Positions 29,565 to 37,100 of a stretch of DNA of 64,000 bases are shown one piece after another. This DNA is from Halococcus salifodinae DSM 8989 (GTDB taxonomy: Archaea; Halobacteriota; Halobacteria; Halobacteriales; Halococcaceae): the NCBI RefSeq assembly GCF_000336935.1, contig NZ_AOME01000051.1, positions 58,013 to 122,012 of the forward strand, given 5' to 3'. The notes beneath the pieces were generated by a model. It made no database searches. It saw only the letters and a list, made by a program, of their open reading frames with translations, and had not been told where the DNA came from. The first letter of the stretch is position 1, and each line of letters opens with the position of its first letter. The position numbers were made by a program, and so were the translations under genes.

Positions 29565-30998
29565 CTATTCGGGACTCTGCATCGGAACGCCGCTCTCGCC
29601 CCGGGGGAGGTACTCGCGGTCGCCTGGCTCGACCTGGAGTTCGTCGTTCTCGACGACGACCTCGCCGGCGACGATGGTGTGGGTCGGTAGGCCGGTGAGT
29701 TCGTCGCCGTGGAAGGTGGAGTAGCCTGGTTCCATCGTGTGGTAGAACTCGTCGTCGACGACACGACTTTTTTCGAGGTCGACGATCACCATGTCGGCGT
29801 CCGCGCCCTCGACGAGCGCGCCCTTTCGCGGGTAGAGTCCCCAGCGCTTGGCGTTGTTTTCCGCGCAGACTTCCACTACCCGCTCCATACTGAGCCGGTT
29901 CTCGTTGACGCCCTCGCTCATCATCACCGGCAGGAAGTACTCGATTCCGTTGTTGTCGCCGGGGATCGCGTCCCACATGTCGCCGTACTTCCCTTCGCCT
30001 TTCTCCTTGAACTCGATCTTGTGCGGGCAGTGGTCGGTACCGAGATAGTCGACCACGCCGGTCCGGAGCCCCTCCCAGAGCCGCTTCTTGCTCCGTTCTT
30101 TCCGGAGTGGCGGCGAGATCTTGCCCCAGACCCCCAGATCCTCGTCGTTGGTGTGGGCGAGGAAGGCGGGCAAGGTCTCGGCGTGGAGGTTGACGCCCCG
30201 ATCCTGAAATCGCTCGCAGACGTCGACTCCTTCGGCGGTGCTCATATGGACGATGTACGCCCGGGAGTCGGTGTACTCCGTGAGCCGCCCGATCTGCTCT
30301 ATCTGCATCGCCTCGGCGACGTTCGGCGAGGCCTCCGTCCACGCTTCGAGGTCGTTGCGTCCCTCGTCCTGGAGTTCCTGGCGGCGCTCGTAGGCGAGGT
30401 CCTCGTTTTCGGCGTGGAACATCACCACTCCCCCATTGACGTCCGAAACCGTATCGAGCACCTGGTACACCCGCCCGGCGTCGGAGTGATCGATCCCGAG
30501 CTCGGGACTCGCGTGCTTGTACCAGTTGAAGAACACCTTGAACGACCGGATCCCCTCGTCGACCAGCCCCTCGATCTCTTCGACGTGGTGATCCTGATGG
30601 ACGATCGCGTGGTACGCGAAGTCGATGTAGGAGTTCTCGCGCCCGACCTCGCGGAAGAACTCCATGTCGGGGAGGTACGGCTCGCGCTGGAGCAAGAAGT
30701 TCACGACCGTGGTGACCCCGCCGTGGACCGCACCCCGGGTCTCGGTTTCGAAGTCGTGTTCGAGACCTGCGTGATAGTCCTCGAACTCGTAGCGCGAGAG
30801 TCCCCAGTGGACGTGCGGATCGATGAATCCCGGGATGAGGTAGTTGCCGTCGGCGTCGATCTCTCGATCGGCATCGGGGAGGTTCGCTTCGGTTCCCACC
30901 GCGACGATCCGACCGTCGGCGGCCGCGACGCCGCCTGGCATCGTGCCGCTCGGCGTCACCACTCGTGCGTCGACCACGCGCAAGTCTGCTCGTGTCAT
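29565..30998 (-). CDS. Dihydropyrimidinase/hydantoinase-type cyclic amidohydrolase 1
   Basis: 477 residues, a TIM-barrel metal-dependent amidohydrolase that opens cyclic amide rings. Binuclear-site residues are visible: H62 and H64 in DPHVHWG, K154 in RSFKVFFNW (site of the carboxylated lysine), H195 in MFHAENED, H251 in YIVHMSTAEG and D322 in GTDHCPH. The size fits dihydropyrimidinase, hydantoinase or allantoinase; the exact ring is not readable. Neighbouring permease and Mo-hydroxylase genes suggest a heterocycle substrate. A TATA element sits 28-36 nt before the start. Confidence 0.85.
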   Translation of the reverse strand: MTRADLRVVDARVVTPSGTMPGGVAAADGRIVAVGTEANLPDADREIDADGNYLIPGFIDPHVHWGLSRYEFEDYHAGLEHDFETETRGAVHGGVTTVVNFLLQREPYLPDMEFFREVGRENSYIDFAYHAIVHQDHHVEEIEGLVDEGIRSFKVFFNWYKHASPELGIDHSDAGRVYQVLDTVSDVNGGVVMFHAENEDLAYERRQELQDEGRNDLEAWTEASPNVAEAMQIEQIGRLTEYTDSRAYIVHMSTAEGVDVCERFQDRGVNLHAETLPAFLAHTNDEDLGVWGKISPPLRKERSKKRLWEGLRTGVVDYLGTDHCPHKIEFKEKGEGKYGDMWDAIPGDNNGIEYFLPVMMSEGVNENRLSMERVVEVCAENNAKRWGLYPRKGALVEGADADMVIVDLEKSRVVDDEFYHTMEPGYSTFHGDELTGLPTHTIVAGEVVVENDELQVEPGDREYLPRGESGVPMQSPE

Positions 30999-31025
30999 CG
31001 TCGTTCTTCCCTCGGCGTGCGAGAA

Positions 31026-31034
31026 CTTAACTAT
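31026..31034 (-). promoter_or_regulatory. TATA element of amidohydrolase 1
   Basis: ATAGTTAAG (minus strand), 28-36 nt before the ATG at 30998, the spacing of a leaderless haloarchaeal promoter. Confidence 0.45.
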
Positions 31035-31080
31035 CGGGGGCGGGTCGGTGTCGACTCGGTGCTGGCGCAGTCAGGAGCGG

Positions 31081-31497
31081 TCAGTCCTCGGTACTCGTCC
31101 GAACGCGGTCGGCGAGCGTCTCGTGACACTCCGTGGGATGGATGGGATAGACCGCGATCGGTTTCCGTTCGTTCGCGACGTGGATGACGAGTTCGTGGCG
31201 CTTCCGATAGCTCCAGTAGAGGCTCGCCAGCCCGACGACAGCGAACCCGACCCCGACGAGGGGGTTCCGTGTTACGCCGACGAAGACGCCGAGGCCGACG
31301 AGGAGCAGACTCATGACCACGAGGTCCCACTCGGCACTCTTGAGACCGACCTGCGTCACGTTCGCGTGTTCGATCTTGATCTTCGTCTCGTCGTCCCGAT
31401 CGACGTAGACGCCTTCTTGATTGTAGCCGATCCAGCCGCCGCGCCGGAGTCCCATTCGGGTGATCGTCGTGCCGTCCGAGCCGTCGCGGTCGTTCAT
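31081..31497 (-). CDS. Small two-helix membrane protein
   Basis: 138 residues from ATG 31497 (MNDRDGSDGT); a start 60 bp earlier is possible. A beta-rich N-terminal part (GWIGYNQEGVYVDRDDETKIKIEHANVTQVGL) resembles a PH-like membrane domain, followed by two adjacent helices (about 58-78 and 80-98) and a His/Arg-rich tail. I do not recognise a family. It sits between the permease and the amidohydrolase on the same strand. Confidence 0.6.
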   Translation of the reverse strand: MNDRDGSDGTTITRMGLRRGGWIGYNQEGVYVDRDDETKIKIEHANVTQVGLKSAEWDLVVMSLLLVGLGVFVGVTRNPLVGVGFAVVGLASLYWSYRKRHELVIHVANERKPIAVYPIHPTECHETLADRVRTSTED

Positions 31498-31582
31498 GCG
31501 GGTGCGTGGCGGCACGATCACTTCCGAGTTACGGGGGTCAGTCGTGGATGGAGGCACGAAAAGTGAGGCTTCGTATCGCCGA

Positions 31583-33127
31583 TCAGTCGTTGGCGACGTC
31601 GGGTTCTCTCGACTCCCCGCCGAAGAATCGTGCGTGATACGGCGTGAACGCGTCGTCGTCTTCGGTGATCTCCTCCCACGCGGTCAGGCCGCGTTCCTCG
31701 GCGGTGCCAGGGATCGTGTTGTCGAGCACGAACGCGGCGATACCGCCGACGGCGATCGGCGTGCCGAGGATGATCCCGAGCGTCTGGGCGACCGTGGGAA
31801 GGCCGAGCACTGCACCGAAGACGGGGACGCTCGCGAGGCCAGCTTCGAGCGAGATGTCCGAGGCGTTCTGGACGTTGGTGACGTACTCCGGGATCGACAG
31901 CCCGGCGAACAGGCCGAAGCCGAGCACGAACACGTTCCGGTTCTGGTTGAGATCGACGTACTGGAGCTGTGAGAGGCCGACTCCGACGATCTGGGCGAAC
32001 ATCGCGAGGAACAGCCCCCCGACGATCGCGCTCGGGATCGTCGTCACCAGCGCCCCGAAGTAGCCGACGAACCCGACGACGATCATCACGACCGCGCCGA
32101 CCTGGACGACGTACCGCGAGGCCACCCCCGTGATCCCGATCGCACCGATGTTCTCGGTGTAGGAGGTCGAGCCGTTGCCGGTTCCCATGATGCCCGCAAA
32201 GATGTTGCCGAGCCCCTCCATACCGAGCCCGTGATTGACCCGCCGCGCGTTGGGTGCGCCCTCACCAGCCATCCGGGCGACCGAGTGATAGTCCCCGAAG
32301 CTCTCGATGGCCGAGGCGAGCATCCCGGCGATCATCCCCGCGATGAAGGAGGTCGTAAACAGCGGGAGCCCCCACTGAAACGGGGTGATCGCGCGGAGCG
32401 GGGGCGCGTTCGCGACCGGACTCAGATCCACGAGACCGGGGACGAGCCCGGTGACCGAGAGGACGACGGCGAACAGGTACGCTCCGCCGAGTCCCAACAG
32501 AACGGGAAACAGTTTGAAGATTCGGGAGTAGCCGTCGAGGTACTGCGAGAACAGCACGATGAGCGCGAGCGTCAATCCGACGAGATACCAGTTGTTCGTC
32601 GGGCTGGTGATCTGCGGGACAGTGAGGAGCGCGAGCCCGATCAGCGCGATCACCACCGCGATCACGAGCGGGCCGACGTACCGCTTGAGTCGGCCGAAGA
32701 TCCCGAGATAGCCGATCGCGACCTCGACGAGACCGGCGACGATGACCGCTCCCTGGAGCTCGCGGATCATCGTCGTCGGGGCGGCGTCGCCCGTCGCGAG
32801 CACCGCGACGATCGCGAGTGCGGGTCCCAGCATCGAGAACGTCCCGCCCTGGACGATCGGGTAGCGGTTCCCGATCGTGGCCTGCGCGAGCGTCGCGACC
32901 CCCGAAACCACGAAGAACGTCGCCACGAGCTGGGCGGTCTGTGCGGCGTCGAACCCGATCGCCCCCGCGAGCACGAGCGGGATCGCGATCGTCGACCCGA
33001 TCATCGTCAGCCAGTGCTGGACGCCGAGCAGCGCCGACTGGCCGAGCGGCGGCTTGTCGTCGATCCCGTACTCGACCATGCTGCTCTCGTGTGCCCCCGC
33101 TTTCTCGGTGCTGGTGTCTCCGCTCAT
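31583..33127 (-). CDS. NCS2-family uracil/xanthine-type permease
   Basis: 514 residues from ATG 33127, about 12-14 membrane helices. Family motifs: GVQHWLTMIGSTIAIPL, VQGGTFSMLGPALAIV, the helix-8 motif SAIESFGDYHSVARMAGEGAP and helix-10 NGSTSYTENIGAIGITGVASR. The Glu of AIESFGD and the NGSTSYTEN stretch contact the base in known NCS2 transporters. It imports a purine or pyrimidine-like base by ion symport; the substrate is undetermined. Probable uptake partner of the nearby cyclic amidohydrolase and Mo-hydroxylase. Confidence 0.9.
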   Translation of the reverse strand: MSGDTSTEKAGAHESSMVEYGIDDKPPLGQSALLGVQHWLTMIGSTIAIPLVLAGAIGFDAAQTAQLVATFFVVSGVATLAQATIGNRYPIVQGGTFSMLGPALAIVAVLATGDAAPTTMIRELQGAVIVAGLVEVAIGYLGIFGRLKRYVGPLVIAVVIALIGLALLTVPQITSPTNNWYLVGLTLALIVLFSQYLDGYSRIFKLFPVLLGLGGAYLFAVVLSVTGLVPGLVDLSPVANAPPLRAITPFQWGLPLFTTSFIAGMIAGMLASAIESFGDYHSVARMAGEGAPNARRVNHGLGMEGLGNIFAGIMGTGNGSTSYTENIGAIGITGVASRYVVQVGAVVMIVVGFVGYFGALVTTIPSAIVGGLFLAMFAQIVGVGLSQLQYVDLNQNRNVFVLGFGLFAGLSIPEYVTNVQNASDISLEAGLASVPVFGAVLGLPTVAQTLGIILGTPIAVGGIAAFVLDNTIPGTAEERGLTAWEEITEDDDAFTPYHARFFGGESREPDVAND

Positions 33128-33165
33128 GACCGCCTCCAGTACGGGCATCGGCTGTGGTATGTCAT
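33124..33165 (-). CDS. Possible 13-residue mini-ORF coupled to the permease
   Basis: ATG at 33165 gives MTYHSRCPYWRRS, stopping at a TGA inside the ATGA that starts the permease. It is the first ATG after a TATA-like ATTTATGT at 33201-33208, so a leaderless transcript would meet this frame first. Expression is unproven. Confidence 0.35.
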   Translation of the reverse strand: MTYHSRCPYWRRS

Positions 33166-33200
33166 GTCGTACTCTCCTTGCGCATCGTTGTCGAATGAAG

Positions 33201-33208
33201 ACATAAAT
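33201..33208 (-). promoter_or_regulatory. TATA-like box before the permease
   Basis: ATTTATGT on the minus strand, 36-43 nt before the mini-ORF and about 75 nt before the permease ATG. On the other side, TTACTT at 33321-33326 is a candidate element for the divergent hydrolase gene. Confidence 0.4.
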
Positions 33209-33351
33209 CTATGGGTTGTCGTCACGACCGCCGGGGAGAACGCAATCCGCACTCTCGATCGTCGTCCGTCGACTCGTCGGTGGACCTTCGGTGGCGATGG
33301 CGTATCCGGCCGGACGCAAGTTACTTGGTACCATTGTGAGAGGAAGTCAGT

Positions 33352-35241
33352 ATGGGCAGTCAATCGGAGTACGGAGTCTCCGCCGAACTGAACGTTCCCG
33401 TCGAGACGCGTGACGGAATCGAACTCGCGACCGACATCTATCGGCCGGCGGATCCGGACACGAACGAACCGATCGACGATCCGAAACCAGCGCTGCTCGA
33501 CCGGACGCCGTACGGAAAGCGGGGGCGGATGGAGCGCCACGGCGAGTGGTACGCCGAACGCGGCTACGTCGTCGCGATCCAGGACTGTCGTGGCCGGTTC
33601 GACAGTGAGGGCGAGTACTACATCTTCGTCGACGAACCAGAGGACGGCTACGATACGGTGGAATGGCTCGCCGACCGCCCCTACTGTGACGGTCAGGTCG
33701 GCACGATCGGCACTTCGTATGGAGCATGGGTCCAGAGCGCGATCGCGACCCAGGATCCACCCCACCTCGAAGCGATGTTCGTGAACCAGGGGGCCGCCAA
33801 TGGGAGAGAGGCGACCTTCCGACACAACGGCGCGTTCGAACTCCGGTGGCTCTGCTGGGCGCTCACCCTCGGCGGCGGGTTCGCGAAGCGCGCCCTGGAG
33901 AACTCGGATGTTCAGGCGCTCCTCGCGAACGTCGACGTTCGGGACGTGCTCGCTGACGGGCCGATCCAGCAGGGTCAGTCCCCGCTGCGACACATCCCGA
34001 ACTACGAGGAGTGGGCGTTCGACATCATGACGCAGGGGGCGGCGAGCGACGAACTCTGGCAGTCTCCCGGAATCGACTTCGAGCGCCACTACGACGGGAT
34101 GGCCGACGTTCCCACCGTGTACGCGGGCGCGTGGTACGACTCCTACACCAAGGCGACCTGTGACAACTTCGCTGCGCTCGCGGAGCGGAAGGACGCGGAT
34201 CAGTTCCTCCTGATGGGGCCGTGGACCCACGGCTGGAACGGGTATCCGCTGCCGTCGTGGAACAAACCCTACTCCGGTGAACTCGCCTTCGGCGAGGCCG
34301 CGCTTCGGGACTACCAGGAAACCCGCCTGCGCTTCTTCGATCACTACCTCAAGGACGAGGACTCGTGGAGCGACCAGGCCACGGTGGAGTTCTTCCGGAT
34401 GGGGACCGGCGACGGCGGCCGGACCACCGACGGCCGGCTGTTCCACGGCGGGGAGTGGTCGACGGCCGATGAGTGGCCTCCGAACGACGTCGAACAGACC
34501 ACCTACTACGCCCACGGCGACGGAACGCTTGCGACCGCCGAACCCGATTCCGATGGCGGCGCGACGAGCTACGAGTTCGATCCCAAAGATCCCGTCCCCA
34601 CCCTCGGCGGCAACTGTTCGTCGTACATCACCTACGAACCCCGCGAGGAGAACCTGATCGAGTACCCGCTGGCCGAGCGCAACCTCCACGACATCACCGG
34701 TCGGGGCGGGTTCGATCAGCGCACTCGCGAGGACACCTTCGGCGCGGAGCCACCGTACGGCCCGCTGGAGCACCGCGACGACGTGCTCGTCTTCCGCACG
34801 CCCCCGCTCGACGAGCCGGTCGAGATCGTCGGCCCGATCCGGGTCCGGGTCCACGGAGAGACCGACGCCCCCGACACCGACTTCACTGCGAAGCTAATCG
34901 AGGAGTACCCACCCAGCGACGGGTTCCCGAACGGGTTCGCGCTCAACCTCGCGGACTCGATCTGTCGGGCGCGATACCGGGGCTACCGCGACGAGCCGGA
35001 CTTCGTCGACCCCGGCGAGGTCTACGAGTTCGTGATGGAGCCGTACCCGACCGCAAACGTCTTCGCTGCGGGCCACCGGATCCGGCTCGACATCTCCTCG
35101 TCGAACTTCCCCCGGTTCGACGTGAACCACAACACCGGCGGTCCGCTCTACGGCGACCGCGAGTACCAGGTCGCGACGAACACCGTCCATCACAGCGCCG
35201 ACCATCCGACCCGAATCGAGCTGCCGGTTCGACGGACCTGA
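33352..35241 (+). CDS. CocE/NonD family alpha/beta hydrolase
   Basis: 629 residues, matching X-Pro dipeptidyl-peptidase/CocE-like hydrolases. Nucleophile Ser in GTIGTSYGAWVQ (about 120), acid in YAGAWYDSYTK (about 260), His in MGPWTHGW (about 290), and a C-terminal jelly-roll domain (PIRVRVHGETDAPDTDF, YRFEVMEPYPTANVF-like, SSSNFPRFDVN). Members cleave esters or amides such as cocaine or glutaryl amides; no signal peptide, so intracellular. In this island it may hydrolyse an ester or amide of the imported compound; that is inference. Confidence 0.85.
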   Translation: MGSQSEYGVSAELNVPVETRDGIELATDIYRPADPDTNEPIDDPKPALLDRTPYGKRGRMERHGEWYAERGYVVAIQDCRGRFDSEGEYYIFVDEPEDGYDTVEWLADRPYCDGQVGTIGTSYGAWVQSAIATQDPPHLEAMFVNQGAANGREATFRHNGAFELRWLCWALTLGGGFAKRALENSDVQALLANVDVRDVLADGPIQQGQSPLRHIPNYEEWAFDIMTQGAASDELWQSPGIDFERHYDGMADVPTVYAGAWYDSYTKATCDNFAALAERKDADQFLLMGPWTHGWNGYPLPSWNKPYSGELAFGEAALRDYQETRLRFFDHYLKDEDSWSDQATVEFFRMGTGDGGRTTDGRLFHGGEWSTADEWPPNDVEQTTYYAHGDGTLATAEPDSDGGATSYEFDPKDPVPTLGGNCSSYITYEPREENLIEYPLAERNLHDITGRGGFDQRTREDTFGAEPPYGPLEHRDDVLVFRTPPLDEPVEIVGPIRVRVHGETDAPDTDFTAKLIEEYPPSDGFPNGFALNLADSICRARYRGYRDEPDFVDPGEVYEFVMEPYPTANVFAAGHRIRLDISSSNFPRFDVNHNTGGPLYGDREYQVATNTVHHSADHPTRIELPVRRT

Positions 35242-35280
35242 TGAGATCAGCGGCGGACAGTTCGGGGTTTCACGGCAACA

Positions 35281-35288
35281 CTTATACT
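35281..35288 (+). promoter_or_regulatory. TATA box before the coxM transcript
   Basis: CTTATACT, 32-39 nt before the ATG at 35320 that opens a mini-ORF coupled to coxM. Confidence 0.45.
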
Positions 35289-35319
35289 CACGGTGGGGCT
35301 ACGGAAGAACCGTGTTCGT

Positions 35320-35382
35320 ATGAGCCACACGAACAACCGACACGAAACGGATCGATCGCCGACGGGCGGTGACGGCGGATGA
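35320..35382 (+). CDS. Possible 20-residue leader ORF coupled to coxM
   Basis: ATG 35320 opens a 20-residue hydrophilic frame (MSHTNNRHETDR...) whose TGA lies inside the ATGA that begins coxM. It is the first ATG downstream of a good TATA box, so translation of coxM may depend on reinitiation after it. Confidence 0.4.
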   Translation: MSHTNNRHETDRSPTGGDGG

Positions 35383-36290
35383 AACCGGCCGCGTTCCAGT
35401 ACCACCAGCCGTCGTCGGTGACGGAGGCGACCGACCTCCTCGCGGAGCACGAACACGACGCCGAGTTGATGGCGGGCAACCAGTCGCTCGGGATCGTGAT
35501 GGCGAATCGCCTGGCGACACCGGAGCATATCGTCGACATCAACGGTGTCGACGAACTCGACTACGTCGACGTTGCCACCGAACGGGTCACGATCGGCGCG
35601 CTGACGAGCCACCGCACCATCGAGACCTCGGCCGCCCTCGCCGACGCGCTGCCGATGTTCCCGGCGGCGGCCGAACAGATCGCCGGGCCGAGCGTCCGCA
35701 ACCTCGGCACGCTTGGCGGGAGTGTGGGCGAAGCCGACCCTGCGGGGAACTATCCCGCTGTGCTCACCGCGCTCGACGGCGATCTCCACGTCGCGTCCGC
35801 GGACGGGGAGCGAACCGTCGCGGCGTCGGAGTACTTCATCGCGTACATGTTCTCCGACCTCGCGGAGGACGAGCTGATCACCGGCGTCTCCGTCGATCGG
35901 GAGCCGTTCCCGGCCGAACGCACGGGGATGGCATTCCTCGAACAGAAACCCGCGGCCCAGACGTGGCCGACGATCAGTGCGGCCGCGGTCATCCGCATCG
36001 ACGACCCCGACGCGGACGCACCCGTCGTCGAGGAGGCACGGCTCGCGCTCGCGAACGCCGCCGACGTTCCGCTCCGCGTCGAGGATGCCGAGGCGGCCGT
36101 CGAGGGTGAATCGCTCGTCGAAGCACCACTCGCGTCGGCCGCCGACGCCGCGAGTGAGGCCGCCGAACCGGGCGAGGAGATGCACGCCGACGCCGAGTAC
36201 AAAGAAGAGTTGGCCGGCGAGTACACCCGGCGCTCGCTCGAAACGGCGTACGAACGTGCGGTCGACACCACGGACACCACAACACCATGA
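35379..36290 (+). CDS. Molybdenum hydroxylase FAD-binding subunit (CoxM-like)
   Basis: 303 residues. Carries FAD between the Fe-S and electron-acceptor sides of a xanthine-dehydrogenase-family enzyme. Motifs: MAGNQSLGIVMANRLATP (AGGxSL-type FAD loop), TIGALTSHRTIE, PSVRNLGTLGGSVGEADPAGN (second FAD loop, TxGG) and a C-terminal EYTRRSLETAYERA. Its partners coxS and coxL are on the other strand 1 kb away, an unusual split of the subunit genes. It overlaps coxG by ATGA. Confidence 0.88.
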   Translation: MKPAAFQYHQPSSVTEATDLLAEHEHDAELMAGNQSLGIVMANRLATPEHIVDINGVDELDYVDVATERVTIGALTSHRTIETSAALADALPMFPAAAEQIAGPSVRNLGTLGGSVGEADPAGNYPAVLTALDGDLHVASADGERTVAASEYFIAYMFSDLAEDELITGVSVDREPFPAERTGMAFLEQKPAAQTWPTISAAAVIRIDDPDADAPVVEEARLALANAADVPLRVEDAEAAVEGESLVEAPLASAADAASEAAEPGEEMHADAEYKEELAGEYTRRSLETAYERAVDTTDTTTP

Positions 36291-36787
36291 TGGAATTCGA
36301 CGGCGAGTTCACCTCGGATCACCCGCGTGACGATCTCTGGAACTACTTCACCGATCCCGCAATCCTCGCCGACTGCGCGCCAGGCTGTGACGAGATCACG
36401 ATGGAATCGCCCGGCGAGCTGTCGGCGACCATCACGGTCGGTGTCGGCAGCGTCAAGCCGACGTTCGACGTCGATATGACCGTCACGCGCGCCGACGCGC
36501 CCGCAATCCTCGAGATGGAGGTCGGTGGCGACGCGAGCCGGAACTCTTTCGAGGCCGTCACCGAGATGTGCCTCGTCGAGGATGGCGACGGGACGACCGC
36601 CACGTGGGAGGCCCGCACGAACGTCGCCGGACTCATCGCCAGCATGGGCCAGCGCGCGCTCGGCAGCGTTGCTGCCCGGATCGTGAACAACTTCTTCGAG
36701 GATCTCGAAGCGAAAGCCGACGAAGGCGTTCCTGCCGAGTCGAAGCTCGAAGCCAAACCCGAGGCCGAAGCCTCGATCGAGAACTGA
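36287..36787 (+). CDS. CoxG-like SRPBCC protein
   Basis: 166 residues. CoxG/SRPBCC fold: MEFDGEFTSDHPRDDLWNYFTDP, ADCAPGCDEI, VGSVKPTFDVDM and the C-terminal MGQRALGSVAARIVNNFFEDLEAK. CoxG proteins accompany Mo hydroxylases and were linked to membrane anchoring or assembly of CO dehydrogenase; no membrane segment is visible here. Translationally coupled to coxM. Confidence 0.85.
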   Translation: MMEFDGEFTSDHPRDDLWNYFTDPAILADCAPGCDEITMESPGELSATITVGVGSVKPTFDVDMTVTRADAPAILEMEVGGDASRNSFEAVTEMCLVEDGDGTTATWEARTNVAGLIASMGQRALGSVAARIVNNFFEDLEAKADEGVPAESKLEAKPEAEASIEN

Positions 36788-36931
36788 CTCACGAGGCCGC
36801 GAACGCAACCGAATCGACCACTAACCGTCCCGTCTTTCGTTAGCCGTCCCGTTTTCAACTTGAAGTGTCGTCAACGCCGCCGTCGGGTCGCTTCTCTCGA
36901 CCGACGAGGTTCGCGCTCGCTTCATCTGCTC

Positions 36932-37100
36932 ACGGGCGCGAAGCGCCCGTTCGCACGGTCCGAGGGACGCAAAGCGTCCCTCGCTACTCGCCTCACTTCC
37001 GGAAGACTCGTTTCACTCGTCTTCCGACGTTTGCAGGCCTTCGGCCTGCTCACCACCGCCAGACCTCCGATCTGGCGAGGATCGCGCGCCTTCGGCGCGC
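36932..37100. repeat. Array of six perfect hairpins at the 3' end of coxL
   Basis: Perfect inverted repeats follow one another: 36932-36950 (8-bp stem, GAA loop), 36961-36983 (10-bp stem, AAA loop), 37000-37026 (8-bp stem, 11-nt loop containing GTTTCAC), 37033-37049 (7 bp, TTC loop), 37057-37077 (7 bp, 7-nt loop) and 37084-37100 (7 bp, TTC loop). An imperfect one precedes them near 36882-36905. The first three lie in the convergent gap between coxG and coxL; the rest are within the low-complexity C-terminal tail of CoxL. Several are flanked by GCTCAC. Confidence 0.8.
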
